Positions 48,551 to 57,310 are shown, numbered from the stretch's first letter. The stretch: DNA of 64,000 nt from Hyphomicrobiales bacterium (GCA_900472175.1 UCHD01000004.1:836726-900725); one strand, 5' to 3'. Made by a program: numbers and translations. The notes: generated from the sequence alone by a model not told the origin.

Positions 48551-48976
48551 ATGACCAGTGCCGCCTATGACACCAACAACATCTTCGCCAAAATCCTGCG
48601 CGGCGAAATCCCCTCCCACAAAGTTTATGAGGATGCCAATGTCCTTGCGTTCATGGATGTCATGCCACAGGCACAGGGCCATGTCCTGGTCGTCCCGAAG
48701 GCCGCTTCACGCAACATTCTCGATGCAGATCCGGCAACGCTTGGCGCGCTCATCGCGGCCGTCCAGAAAGTGGCGATAGCCGCAGAGGAAGCCTTCGAAG
48801 CTGACGGCGTGACGATCATGCAGTTCAACGAAGCGCCGGCCGGCCAGTCGGTGTTTCATCTGCACTTCCATGTCATTCCCCGCAAGGAAGGCGTGCCGCT
48901 GCGCCCACATTCCGGCAAGATGGAGGATGGGGCGGTGCTGGCTGCGAACGCGGAAAAGATCAAAAGCGCGCTTTAA
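48551..48976 (+). CDS. HIT-family (histidine triad) nucleotide-binding hydrolase
   Basis: HinT-like proteins hydrolyse phosphoramidates of adenosine. The 141-residue protein carries the histidine triad FHLHFHVIP (His103, His105, His107) and the N-terminal NNIFAKILRGEIPSHKVYED typical of the family. An ATG at 48545 lies only two bases after GAGGAG, whereas the ATG at 48551 has eight-base spacing and is preferred. It is the last gene of the plus-strand run and convergent with the PAP2 gene ten bases away. Confidence 0.93.
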   Translation: MTSAAYDTNNIFAKILRGEIPSHKVYEDANVLAFMDVMPQAQGHVLVVPKAASRNILDADPATLGALIAAVQKVAIAAEEAFEADGVTIMQFNEAPAGQSVFHLHFHVIPRKEGVPLRPHSGKMEDGAVLAANAEKIKSAL

Positions 48977-48986
48977 CTGGCAGCAA

Positions 48987-49916
48987 TCAAGCGGCTTTCG
49001 GTTCACTGGTATTTTGGTAACCGCTGCTCAGCTGGCGCATTGTCATGCCGGACAGCACGAAAGCCATAGCAAACACGCCGACGCCACCAAACATGTCGAT
49101 CAGGTGATGACCACCTTGCACAAGAATGGCCAGCGCCATGAAAGCATTGAGGCATAAAATCACTGGCATCAGAATGCGATGGCGCGGTACGAAGCAGACC
49201 GACATGCACGCCATTACCGTATGAAATGAGGGAAAGCCGATCAATCCGAGGACATTTTTCGGGGAGAGATATTCCACGCCATCACGGCTCAGCGCCAGCA
49301 ATGCGTCACCATACGCCGGGGTCACGGCGATCGGAAATGCATCCAGCACCGATTGCGGCAGATCATGAAAGCTCTTGGCTCCAAAATTAGGGAAGAGTGC
49401 CCAGATCAAGATCGCCAAAAGTGCCCCGATGACCCCCGTGAGCTGGAAACGATGTAGTTGTTGCGCCTCTCCCCTAAAGCCCAACACGAGAATGATGACC
49501 AAGAGTTGCGGCAGAGAGGTGAAGTAGACCTGATACAGAAACGTCCCGAACCACGGATAGTTCGACACCCAGATCAACAATGTCGGCCAGTGATATCCCA
49601 TCGCCGCATCGACCTGCATCAGAAAGTCGTCGATCGGCGCGAATCGATTGGGAAGGAACATGTAGTTGAAGATCGAGCCGGTGATGGTGAACAACACAAA
49701 CAGTCCGGCCGCGATCAAAGCCAAGGCCAAACGGCCTTCGTTACGGATGACACGATAATATTGTCCGGCCGCAACCAGAAACAGTCCGATACCAATGATG
49801 CTGGCATAGCCCGCGATATCAACCGGAATGTTCTTGATATAGAGCAGAACGGCATCCAATGCAGCCAGCGCCAAAAGAATTCGGACGACGAACCATTCCC
49901 CGGGCAAAAAGCGCAT
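48987..49916 (-). CDS. PAP2-superfamily membrane phosphatase/transferase
   Basis: PAP2 enzymes act on lipid phosphates or transfer phosphoalcohol head groups. The 309-residue polytopic protein has about six hydrophobic helices, the GFPSFHTVMA motif (catalytic His region), and a later GGHHLIDMFGGVG segment that supplies the second His and Asp. The layout resembles the Aur1/inositol-phosphorylceramide-synthase-like PAP2 subgroup more than phosphatidic acid phosphatases, and I do not see a clear KxxxxxxRP motif. AGGAG lies six bases before the ATG at 49916. The substrate is unknown. Confidence 0.85.
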   Translation of the reverse strand: MRFLPGEWFVVRILLALAALDAVLLYIKNIPVDIAGYASIIGIGLFLVAAGQYYRVIRNEGRLALALIAAGLFVLFTITGSIFNYMFLPNRFAPIDDFLMQVDAAMGYHWPTLLIWVSNYPWFGTFLYQVYFTSLPQLLVIILVLGFRGEAQQLHRFQLTGVIGALLAILIWALFPNFGAKSFHDLPQSVLDAFPIAVTPAYGDALLALSRDGVEYLSPKNVLGLIGFPSFHTVMACMSVCFVPRHRILMPVILCLNAFMALAILVQGGHHLIDMFGGVGVFAMAFVLSGMTMRQLSSGYQNTSEPKAA

Positions 49917-49996
49917 CTGCTGCTCCTTCGAAATTAGGCAACACATACGCCATTGGATTTAAGATTCGCCTAAGCCGATTACCGTGACAATCCTAA

Positions 49997-50341
49997 TCAA
50001 AATCCCAGCGCATAGAGCCCCATCGCCAGCACAGCGATGGCCGTGGCTATGCCGATGGCCGGTTTCTGGCGGCCGATAAAGAAGGCAAGCGCCCCGGCCG
50101 CGACCGATGCCAGCCGCAGCCACAACGGCGAGTGCTCAAGGATACCAGTCGGGTAGAGGATCAGCTTGGCGATGACGGCCGCCACCAAGGCCGTTGCGAC
50201 CGCCCTCACCCAATTGAGAACTTCGGAATCATCACGCAACCGGTTGCCGGCGAGAACGCCGAGCCAGCGCCAGAGGTCGGTCGCCAGCCATCCCGCAATG
50301 GCGATGAACACATAGATCCACCAGCCTTCAAAGACCGTCAT
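49997..50341 (-). CDS. azlD: AzlD-family branched-chain amino acid transport subunit
   Basis: AzlD is the small partner of AzlC in an exporter of branched-chain amino acids or analogues. The 114-residue protein has four hydrophobic helices, with the family segments WLATDLWRWLGVLAG and RAVATALVAAVIAKLILYP. Its ATG overlaps the azlC stop by four bases (50338-50341). A much longer open frame ending at the same stop runs through azlC in another frame and is not the gene. Confidence 0.92.
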   Translation of the reverse strand: MTVFEGWWIYVFIAIAGWLATDLWRWLGVLAGNRLRDDSEVLNWVRAVATALVAAVIAKLILYPTGILEHSPLWLRLASVAAGALAFFIGRQKPAIGIATAIAVLAMGLYALGF

Positions 50342-51075
50342 GCGCTCAACTCCCTGCGTTTTCGCCAGGTGCGCTCTGCCAGCCACGCCAACGTCCCACC
50401 ACCGACACCTGCCAGCAGAATATCGAACTCCGGCGCCAGCCAGTAGAAGAACGGCCCGGCAACAAGACCGCCGACCATTGCCACGTAAATCACCGGATGA
50501 CGGGCAGACTTCCAGATCGATGCCAGGAAATAGACCGGCGTCAGAAAGAACAGGCAGCCGGCCACGATCGGCGGAAACTCCGCCACGAATTGATAGACGA
50601 TGACGACCAGCAGCATATTGGCGAGAACAAGCGTGATGCCGAAGCCCGCGAAGAACGTGACACGATGTTCGCGTGGCACCGCCTGCACCCGCTCCATGGC
50701 AAACACCCAGGCGGTGATCGCCACGAAATGCGACAGGAACAGCAACAGCCAGGTTGGCGTTTTCTCGGTGCGGATTTCCGGAACAAGCGCTGCGACCATC
50801 GGCATCAACCGGATGGAGGACAGGGTGACAGCGACGAAGGCTGTGAGCAGATTGGCACCGCTCAGCATCGAGCTGACAAGGATGACCTTGGCTGGCAGCG
50901 CCCAGACGGCCCCGACCATGAACACTACCTGCTCGACAGGAATGCCGGCCTGGGCAGTAAACGCACAGAAGCCGACGAAAGACAGCATCAGCATCAGTGC
51001 CGGCAGGCTGAAAATTCCCCTCATACCGGCCGCGAACCATGTCCGCCCGGAGCCGATCGCCTGGCCGTCATCCAT
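50338..51075 (-). CDS. azlC: AzlC-family branched-chain amino acid transport permease
   Basis: AzlC is the permease of the AzlCD export pair. The 245-residue protein has about seven hydrophobic helices. Family regions include LSFVGFCAFTAQAGIPVEQ, AVTLSSIRLMPMVAALVPEI, and a C-terminal VGGGTLAWLAERTWRKR tail. ATG 51075 (MDDGQAIGSG) is chosen; a frame to 51144 is non-conserved. It is coupled to azlD. No regulator (lrp/azlB) is adjacent. Confidence 0.92.
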   Translation of the reverse strand: MDDGQAIGSGRTWFAAGMRGIFSLPALMLMLSFVGFCAFTAQAGIPVEQVVFMVGAVWALPAKVILVSSMLSGANLLTAFVAVTLSSIRLMPMVAALVPEIRTEKTPTWLLLFLSHFVAITAWVFAMERVQAVPREHRVTFFAGFGITLVLANMLLVVIVYQFVAEFPPIVAGCLFFLTPVYFLASIWKSARHPVIYVAMVGGLVAGPFFYWLAPEFDILLAGVGGGTLAWLAERTWRKRRELSA

Positions 51076-51101
51076 CAAAACATCCGTCTGTTCACTGCCA
51101 C

Positions 51102-51137
51102 AAAAAAACGGTGCCGGACGATCAGGTCCGGCACCGT
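51102..51137 (-). terminator. Terminator of clpSA
   Basis: A 12-bp perfect stem (51108-51119 with 51126-51137, arm ACGGTGCCGGAC) with a 6-base loop is followed by seven T residues on the minus strand (51108-51102). It lies about 20 bases past the clpA stop. Confidence 0.93.
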
Positions 51138-51155
51138 ATCTCAATCTGGAATGCG

Positions 51156-53675
51156 TTATTTCTTGCGCGGCACTTTTGGAACCGTGCTGCCCTTGCGGGG
51201 CGGCTCGGCTACCTTGGCGCTCACCGGTTCGTCAGCCTTGGCGGCTTTCGCTGCCTTCTTCGGCTTGGGAGACACATCCGGTTCAGCGCCAACGCTTTCC
51301 AGCTCCTTCGGCTTTGCGGCCTTTGGCGCCTTCTTTACGGGGGTGACAACCTCAGCCTTCGGCTTGATCCGTGCCGTCTCCGGCACGTAGTCGAGCAGCA
51401 GGCCCTTGGCACCATCCGGCTTGGTGCCGACCGTCACCTTGACGACGCCACCCTTCTTCAGCTTGCCGAAGAGGATTTCATCGGCCAGCGGCTTCTTGAT
51501 GTGTTCCTGGATGACGCGTGCCAGCGGCCGCGCACCCATCTTTTCATCATAGCCCTTGTCCGACAGCCAGGCGATGGCTTCCGGCTGCAGGTCGAAGGTG
51601 ACGTTGCGTTCGGCCAGCTGGGTTTCCAGCTGCATGACGAACTTCTGCACCACCTGGTGAATGACCGGCGTCGGCAGCGAGGCGAACGGAATGACCGCAT
51701 CGAGACGGTTGCGGAATTCCGGCGTGAACAGGCGGTTCAGCGCCTCTACATCGTCGCCTTCGCGCTTGGCCGAACCGAAACCGAACGCAGCCTTTGCCAT
51801 CTCGGACGCACCCGCATTGGTCGTCATGATCAGGATGACGTTGCGGAAGTCGATCTTCTTGCCGTTATGGTCGGTCAGCGAGCCGTGATCCATGACCTGC
51901 AACAGGATGTTGAACAGGTCCGGATGCGCCTTCTCTATTTCGTCGAGCAGCAGAACCGAATGCGGGTGCTGATCGATGCTATCGGTCAGAAGGCCGCCCT
52001 GATCGAAGCCGACGTAGCCGGGAGGTGCCCCAAGCAGACGCGAAACCGTGTGGCGCTCCATATATTCCGACATGTCGAAACGGATGAGCTCGACACCCAG
52101 CGACGCCGCCAGCTGCTTTGCGACTTCGGTCTTGCCGACGCCGGTCGGACCGGAGAAGACATAGGAGCCGATCGGCTTGTTGGGTTCGCGCAGACCCGCA
52201 CGGGCGAGCTTGATCGCCGATGCCAGCGCCTCGATTGCCAGATCCTGACCGTAGACGACCGAGCGCAGTTCCTTCTCCAGATTGGCGAGAACGGCCTCGT
52301 CATCCTTGGAAACGGACTTCGGTGGAATGCGGGCCATCGTTGCGATCGTCGCTTCGATTTCCTTTTCCGTGATCAGCTTGCGCCGCTTGCTGACGGGCAG
52401 CAGCATCTGGGCCGCACCGGTCTCGTCGATCACATCGATCGCCTTGTCCGGCAGCTTGCGGTCGTTGATGTAGCGGGCCGAGAGCTCGACAGCCGACTTG
52501 ATCGCCTCGTTCGAGTATTTCAGCTTGTGATAGTCCTCGAAATACGGCTTCAGGCCCTTCATGATCTCGATGGCATCGTCGATCGTCGGTTCACTGACGT
52601 CAATCTTCTGGAACCGGCGCACCAGTGCACGGTCCTTTTCGAAGAACTGGCGGTATTCCTTGTAGGTGGTCGAACCGATGCAGCGGATCGCGCCCGAAGA
52701 CAGAGCCGGCTTCAAAAGGTTGGACGCATCCATGGCGCCGCCGGACGTTGCCCCGGCACCGATGACGGTGTGGATCTCGTCGATGAACAGCACGGCGCCC
52801 GGATATTCCTCGAGTTCCTTGACCACCTGCTTCAAACGCTCTTCGAAGTCACCGCGATAACGGGTGCCGGCAAGCAACGTACCCATGTCGAGCGAGAAGA
52901 TCGTCGCGTCCTGCAACGCTTCGGGAACCTTCTTTTCGACGATGCGCTTGGCCAGACCTTCGGCGATCGCCGTCTTGCCGACGCCGGGGTCGCCCACGTA
53001 AAGCGGGTTGTTCTTGGAACGGCGGCACAGGATCTGAATCGTCCGGTTGACCTCCGCATGGCGGCCGATCAGCGGATCGATCTTGCCGACCTTCGCCTTC
53101 TCGTTGAGATTGACGCAATAGGCCGTCAGCGCATCCTGCTGTTTCTTCGGGCCACCTTCGTCCTGCTCGCGCGATGCCTTCTGTTCGGATTCGGGCTCAT
53201 CTGCGCCGCGCGGTGCCCGCGCCTCGGATGCGCCGGGACGCTTGCCGATACCGTGCGAGATGAAATTGACGGCGTCGTAACGGGTCATTTCCTGCTCCTG
53301 CAGGAAATACGCTGCATGGCTCTCGCGCTCGGCGAAGATCGCGACGAGCACGTTGGCGCCGGTCACTTCCTCACGCCCGGACGACTGCACATGGATGACC
53401 GCGCGCTGGATAACACGCTGGAAACCCGCCGTAGGCTTGGAATCCTCATCGTAACCCGTCACCAGGTTGCCGAGTTCGTTATCGACATAATCGGAGACTG
53501 TCTTGCGCAGCGCGTCGAGATTGACGTTGCAGGCGCCCATGACGGCCGCCGCATCGGCATCGTCGATCAATGCCAACAGGAGGTGTTCCAGGGTTGCATA
53601 TTCGTGATGGCGCTCATTGGCCAGCGTCAGGGCCTGGTGCAGGGCTTTTTCAAGACTGGTTGAAAATGTTGGCAC
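51156..53675 (-). CDS. clpA: ATP-dependent Clp protease ATP-binding subunit ClpA
   Basis: ClpA unfolds substrates and feeds them to ClpP; ClpS redirects it to N-degron substrates. The 839-residue protein has the N-domain (1-145) and two AAA+ modules with Walker A motifs GDPGVGKT (about 226-233) and GPTGVGKT (about 508-515). A C-terminal lysine/alanine/proline-rich tail (about 770-839) is missing from E. coli ClpA (758). The start is GTG at 53675 with GAGG seven bases upstream. It follows clpS by nine bases. Confidence 0.97.
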   Translation of the reverse strand: MPTFSTSLEKALHQALTLANERHHEYATLEHLLLALIDDADAAAVMGACNVNLDALRKTVSDYVDNELGNLVTGYDEDSKPTAGFQRVIQRAVIHVQSSGREEVTGANVLVAIFAERESHAAYFLQEQEMTRYDAVNFISHGIGKRPGASEARAPRGADEPESEQKASREQDEGGPKKQQDALTAYCVNLNEKAKVGKIDPLIGRHAEVNRTIQILCRRSKNNPLYVGDPGVGKTAIAEGLAKRIVEKKVPEALQDATIFSLDMGTLLAGTRYRGDFEERLKQVVKELEEYPGAVLFIDEIHTVIGAGATSGGAMDASNLLKPALSSGAIRCIGSTTYKEYRQFFEKDRALVRRFQKIDVSEPTIDDAIEIMKGLKPYFEDYHKLKYSNEAIKSAVELSARYINDRKLPDKAIDVIDETGAAQMLLPVSKRRKLITEKEIEATIATMARIPPKSVSKDDEAVLANLEKELRSVVYGQDLAIEALASAIKLARAGLREPNKPIGSYVFSGPTGVGKTEVAKQLAASLGVELIRFDMSEYMERHTVSRLLGAPPGYVGFDQGGLLTDSIDQHPHSVLLLDEIEKAHPDLFNILLQVMDHGSLTDHNGKKIDFRNVILIMTTNAGASEMAKAAFGFGSAKREGDDVEALNRLFTPEFRNRLDAVIPFASLPTPVIHQVVQKFVMQLETQLAERNVTFDLQPEAIAWLSDKGYDEKMGARPLARVIQEHIKKPLADEILFGKLKKGGVVKVTVGTKPDGAKGLLLDYVPETARIKPKAEVVTPVKKAPKAAKPKELESVGAEPDVSPKPKKAAKAAKADEPVSAKVAEPPRKGSTVPKVPRKK

Positions 53676-53684
53676 GTCAGTTCC

Positions 53685-54038
53685 TCATTTCTTTTCCATG
53701 ACGCATTGCAATGGATGCTGATGCTCGCGAGCAAAATCCATCACCTGCGTCACTTTGGTTTCGGCAACTTCATAGGTGAAAACACCGCATTCACCCACGC
53801 CGTGATTGTGAACATGCAGCATGATCAGAGTTGCCGCTTCGCGGTCCTTCTGGAAGAAACGCTCCAGAATGTGGATCACGAATTCCATCGGCGTATAGTC
53901 GTCGTTCAGAAGCAGCACGCGATAAAGGCTCGGCTTCTTGGTCTTCGGCTGCGTCCGAGTGATGACGGACGTGCCACGGTTGGCATTGCCCCCATCCCCG
54001 TCGCTGTCTTGTTGCATCCGGACCGGCATGGCGATCAT
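53685..54038 (-). CDS. clpS: ATP-dependent Clp protease adaptor ClpS
   Basis: ClpS delivers N-end-rule substrates to ClpA. The 117-residue protein has a disordered N-terminal extension and then the core [20 protein letters not shown] (about 39-58), which carries the NDD residues of the N-degron pocket. It ends with [12 protein letters not shown]. The start at 54038 is accepted; an in-frame ATG three codons later is possible. It heads the clpSA operon. Confidence 0.97.
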   Translation of the reverse strand: MIAMPVRMQQDSDGDGGNANRGTSVITRTQPKTKKPSLYRVLLLNDDYTPMEFVIHILERFFQKDREAATLIMLHVHNHGVGECGVFTYEVAETKVTQVMDFAREHQHPLQCVMEKK

Positions 54039-54228
54039 TCTACTTCATTCCCTTGTCCAGCCGCAAATGCTTGGGAGAAATTCGCGGCCTGTTCATGACA
54101 CATAATCTAGTGGTTCTTTTTCAGATTTTAAGGCTGTTCGTCCGCACTGCAATCACATTTGCGTCGTGAGGCACAAGATTGAGCAACTTTCTTGGGGCCG
54201 CCTATCGCCATTCGGCCAGATAAACAAC

Positions 54229-54262
54229 AAAAAACCGGCCGCGGAAGGCGCAGCCGGTTTTT
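54229..54262 (-). terminator. Terminator of the phasin gene
   Basis: An interrupted stem combines CCGGC (54235-54239) with GCCGG (54253-54257), flanked by A/T arms, and an inner GCG/CGC, with a GAAGG loop. It is followed by T residues on the minus strand. It lies about 30 bases after the phasin stop. Confidence 0.88.
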
Positions 54263-54291
54263 CAGTACTTAGAAAGTATGAGACTGGAGCC

Positions 54292-54645
54292 TTAGGCGGC
54301 GACCGCAGCCTTGGCAGCAGCCGTTGCCTTGGCAACCGGCGCTTCGTATGGCTTGTAGGCGTCCTTGGCGAGATCGGCATACATTTCACCGATCTTGGTG
54401 GCTTCGGCGACATAGCCTTCGTAAGCGGATTTCACGTAGCTGGTCTGCAGTTCGAAAGCAGCTTCGACGCTCTTGACGGTGCTGATCTTCTCGATGTGGG
54501 CGACGCTGTCTTCAAAGGCCTTCTTGGAGTAGTCGGCAGTTTCGGTGGCGATTGCCTGGAAAGCCTTCGTCAACGACGCGTAGCTCTTCAACATCGTGTC
54601 CATCGATTCCTTGCTCTTCTTATTCGCATCTTCGAAATTGAACAT
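54292..54645 (-). CDS. Phasin-family protein
   Basis: Phasins coat polyhydroxyalkanoate granules, and some family members act more generally as granule-surface or chaperone-like proteins. The 117-residue protein is almost entirely helical, with MFNFEDANKKSKESMDTMLK at the start and KSVEAAFELQTSYVKSAYEG in the centre. An Ala/Lys/Pro-rich tail follows. AAGGAG is positioned well before the ATG at 54645; a frame to 54693 is unsupported. It stands alone with its own terminator and no PHA genes nearby. Confidence 0.92.
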   Translation of the reverse strand: MFNFEDANKKSKESMDTMLKSYASLTKAFQAIATETADYSKKAFEDSVAHIEKISTVKSVEAAFELQTSYVKSAYEGYVAEATKIGEMYADLAKDAYKPYEAPVAKATAAAKAAVAA

Positions 54646-54814
54646 CAGGCTGCTCCTTTTGTGACGCTCGCAATGGCAACAATTTATGTGCACTGCACAA
54701 TAAAGTCAATGTATACGTGCAGCGCAATAAAACGCTTTGATTGCAACGGCTTGATGAAAAATCCTGAAATCGGGCCGTTTTTCGCAGAAAAATAATCGAA
54801 AAGTATGATTTTAA

Positions 54815-54846
54815 CAAAAAACCCGGCCTGAAGGTCAAGGCCGGGT
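54815..54846 (-). terminator. Terminator of the DUF3126 gene
   Basis: A perfect 8-bp stem (54821-54828 with 54839-54846, arm ACCCGGCC) with a 10-base loop is followed on the minus strand by six T residues (54820-54815). It lies 30 bases past the stop codon. Confidence 0.88.
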
Positions 54847-54876
54847 CGAATTCAGCAACACAACTATAAAGGGCGA

Positions 54877-55080
54877 TCAAAGATCGATATCAAGGATAGC
54901 CATCGAGAAGTTGTAGGACAGTTCGCCGTCTTCCTCGTCGCGGAAGATCACACCCAGGAATTCATCGCCCAGATAAACCTCGGCGGATTCGTCCTTCTTC
55001 GGACGCGGCTTGATGACCATGCCTTCATTGAAGGTACGCTTGAAATAGGCTTCGAGTTTTTTGACTTCTTCGGGCTTCAA
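54877..55080 (-). CDS. DUF3126-family small protein
   Basis: This 67-residue protein is restricted, as far as I know, to alphaproteobacteria and has no established function. It is acidic and soluble, with a helical N-terminus (PEEVKKLEAYFKRTF) and a beta-rich second half (AEVYLGDEFLGVIFRDEEDG). It ends in NFSMAILDIDL. It starts with TTG at 55080, supported by GGAG seven bases upstream. It lies downstream of cysE on the same strand with about 95 bases between them, a pairing often seen in rhizobia. Confidence 0.88.
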   Translation of the reverse strand: MKPEEVKKLEAYFKRTFNEGMVIKPRPKKDESAEVYLGDEFLGVIFRDEEDGELSYNFSMAILDIDL

Positions 55081-55175
55081 GTCACTTCTCCATGACGGTT
55101 TTGATTTGCGCTGCTTCTCGCACAGAGCTTCAATCCGTGTAAACCCCCGGCCGGGCTACGTGGTAGACCAGCGGC

Positions 55176-56003
55176 TCAGATCTCGAAGGAAACCAGCAGC
55201 TGGTCCATGGAGCGGGACGGTTCCGAGCATCCGGCTTCGCCGACGACACGGGCCGGAACGCCGGCGACCGTGGTCTTGGAAGGAACCTCCTTGAGCACGA
55301 CGGAACCTGCCGCCACCCGGGAACAATTTCCGATGTGGATATTGCCGAGAATTTTTGCGCCGGCGCCGATCAATACGCCATTGCCGATCTTCGGATGACG
55401 GTCGCTGCCCTCCTTGCCGGTGCCGCCAAGCGTCACGCCGTGCAAGATGGAGACGTTGTCGCCGATGACGGCGGTTTCGCCCACCACAAGCCCGGTCGCA
55501 TGGTCAAGGAAGATCCCCTTGCCGACACGTGCAGCCGGATTGATGTCCGTCTGGAAAACGGAGGACGAACGGCTCTGAAGATAAAGCGCGAAATCGCGGC
55601 GCCCGCGGTTCATCAGCCAATGCGCCAGACGGTGAGTCTGGATGGCGTGGAAACCTTTGAAATAGAGGATTGCCTCGAGAAACCGCGTGCAGGCGGGATC
55701 ACGGTCGTAGACGGCCTGGATATCGACCCGCAGGATACTGCCCCATTCCGGCCAGTCCTCAAGCATCTCGGAAAAGGTCTGGCGCAGGAGATTGGCCTGC
55801 AAATCCGGATGATCGAGCCTCTCGCAAATCCGGTAGATGACGCTGTCTTCCAGCGACCGCTGATTGATGATGGTGGAATAGAGGAATGCCGCAAGCAGGG
55901 GGTCCTGCTGGGCAGCAAGCCGCGCCTCTTCCTGCAGACTATCCCAGATCGGATCCATGATCTTCACGGTTTCGGTCGGGCGTATGTCAGTCCTGGCTAC
56001 CAT
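55176..56003 (-). CDS. cysE: Serine O-acetyltransferase
   Basis: CysE makes O-acetylserine, the acceptor for sulfide in cysteine synthesis. The 275-residue protein has the N-terminal helical trimer domain (PIWDSLQEEARLAAQQDPLL) and the left-handed beta-helix with DHATGLVVGETAVIGDNVSI and LHGVTLGGTGKEGSDRHPKI. The Asp-His pair for catalysis is visible, and the C-terminal tail ends in Ile, as in enzymes inhibited by cysteine. The ATG at 56003 follows GGAG by seven bases; a GTG at 56009 adds two residues. Its leader holds a three-copy 8-bp tandem repeat. Confidence 0.96.
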   Translation of the reverse strand: MVARTDIRPTETVKIMDPIWDSLQEEARLAAQQDPLLAAFLYSTIINQRSLEDSVIYRICERLDHPDLQANLLRQTFSEMLEDWPEWGSILRVDIQAVYDRDPACTRFLEAILYFKGFHAIQTHRLAHWLMNRGRRDFALYLQSRSSSVFQTDINPAARVGKGIFLDHATGLVVGETAVIGDNVSILHGVTLGGTGKEGSDRHPKIGNGVLIGAGAKILGNIHIGNCSRVAAGSVVLKEVPSKTTVAGVPARVVGEAGCSEPSRSMDQLLVSFEI

Positions 56004-56020
56004 CGCCACTCTCCTTCGTA

Positions 56021-56044
56021 GTCCGTCTGTCCGTCTGTCCGTCA
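56021..56044. repeat. 8-bp tandem repeat in the cysE leader
   Basis: The unit GTCCGTCT occurs at 56021-56028 and 56029-56036, followed by a near-copy GTCCGTCA at 56037-56044. It lies 18 bases upstream of the cysE ATG, immediately before the ribosome binding site on the transcribed strand. Copy-number change would alter leader length, not reading frame. Confidence 0.8.
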
Positions 56045-56093
56045 GATATAGGCCAAATCGTGCCGGATATAAATGGCTGCTCCGAAATAGAGC

Positions 56094-56900
56094 TTAAAAC
56101 CCGTACCGGGGCGCTACGCTTTGCCCGACCTTGGCCCAAAACTCAAGCGCAGCCTTCTTGAAGACCCTGTCGCCGACGGCCAGCATATGATCGCGGCCGG
56201 GAATGTCGAGCGCCACGGCATCCGGGACAAGGGCCGCCAGTTCCTGCGGCGAGCCGGCAATATCGTCCTTGGTGCCGACGGCAATCAGGACCGGCACGTC
56301 GATACGGCCCATATCCTCGACAGAGAGCAGATCGCGCGAGGTCGAGATGCAGGCCGCCAGCGCCTTGCGGTCGCTTTTCGTCTGGTCGGCAAAGGCACGG
56401 AACATCCGTCCCCGCTCATGGGTGACCACGTCGAGCGATGGTGCATTGAGGGCATCGGCAATCGGATCCCAATCGCCAACCCCGGTCACCATGCCGATAC
56501 CAAGCCCGCCAAGAACCAAAGACCGTACCCGGTTCGGATGCGCCAGCGTCAGGAATGCCGAAATGCGGGCGCCCATCGAGTAACCCATGACATGCACTTC
56601 GGCGATGCCGAGATGATCGAGCAGCGCCACGGCGTCGCCGGCCATCGCCTGGGGGTGATAGACCGCCGGATCATGTGGTTTGTCGCTGGCGCCGTGGCCG
56701 CGATTGTCGAGCGCAATGACCCGGTAACCAGCATCGCCCAGCGTCTTGAGCCAGCCTGGATAGACCCAGTTCACATTGGCGCTGGAGGCAAATCCGTGGA
56801 TCAGCAGGATCGGTTCGCCGGACGGATCGCCCTCGTCGAAATAGGCAATCGATAGCCCATCATGGGTGAAAGTCGAAAAGGCGGGCGGGTTCAGATCCAT
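56094..56900 (-). CDS. Alpha/beta-hydrolase-fold protein
   Basis: The 268-residue protein has an intact alpha/beta-hydrolase core: the oxyanion-region HGFASS (35-40), nucleophile elbow GYSMG (Ser108), a later Asp in the IGTKDD-type region and His near residue 239 in GRDHML. No signal peptide is seen. The substrate cannot be read from sequence; esterase or lactonase-like activity is possible. ATG 56900 (MDLNPPAF) is chosen over a longer frame. It is divergent from the zinc-finger gene over 164 bases. Confidence 0.9.
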   Translation of the reverse strand: MDLNPPAFSTFTHDGLSIAYFDEGDPSGEPILLIHGFASSANVNWVYPGWLKTLGDAGYRVIALDNRGHGASDKPHDPAVYHPQAMAGDAVALLDHLGIAEVHVMGYSMGARISAFLTLAHPNRVRSLVLGGLGIGMVTGVGDWDPIADALNAPSLDVVTHERGRMFRAFADQTKSDRKALAACISTSRDLLSVEDMGRIDVPVLIAVGTKDDIAGSPQELAALVPDAVALDIPGRDHMLAVGDRVFKKAALEFWAKVGQSVAPRYGF

Positions 56901-57064
56901 GGCATGCGTCCTGTTTTCAGCGAACCTATGACAGCGGCAGCGCCGGGAAAACCCCGGCACGGCAAAAAAGCCGCAGGCGCGGCATCTTTGCCGCTACACT
57001 TTTGACGCAAAGCTTTCTATGGTGCGGCCAAATTCGACTACTCTTCCATACGACGGAGCATGAC

Positions 57065-57310
57065 ATGGCCGGGCACGGTATTCCCCACTTTCAAAACGAC
57101 GGCGGCCACGCGGTGATCGAGGTCGGCGTCAAGGAATTCATGTGCACGGGCGCATCCGTGCCCTTCGACCATCCGCACATCTATATCGACATGGGCGACG
57201 ACAACGAAAAAGTCTGTTCCTACTGCTCGACGCTGTACCGCTACAACGCCAAGCTCCATGCGGACCAGACGGTGCCGGACGGCTGCACGTTCAATGCGAA
57301 AGCAGCCTGA
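57065..57310 (+). CDS. Small CHCC zinc-finger protein (NDUFS6-like)
   Basis: The 81-residue protein carries a Cys-His-Cys-Cys metal site, Cys27, His36/His38, Cys51 and Cys54, in FMCTGASVPFDHPHIYIDMG and CSYCSTLYRY. It matches the zf-CHCC family that includes the mitochondrial complex I subunit NDUFS6, an alphaproteobacterial heritage protein. A role as a complex I accessory or assembly factor is plausible by homology. GGAG is six bases before the ATG; the frame to 57002 is non-conserved. It is followed after 17 bases by the flavin monooxygenase gene. Confidence 0.92.
   Translation: MAGHGIPHFQNDGGHAVIEVGVKEFMCTGASVPFDHPHIYIDMGDDNEKVCSYCSTLYRYNAKLHADQTVPDGCTFNAKAA

Noticed and set aside
49997..51040. 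A 347-codon minus-strand frame ending with AzlD
   Set aside because: Only the last 114 codons are AzlD. The rest is azlC read in the wrong frame.
51039..53663. An 874-codon plus-strand open frame covering nearly all of clpA
   Set aside because: It is a mirror frame caused by high third-position GC in clpA. It has no recognisable domain, while the minus strand encodes a complete ClpA.
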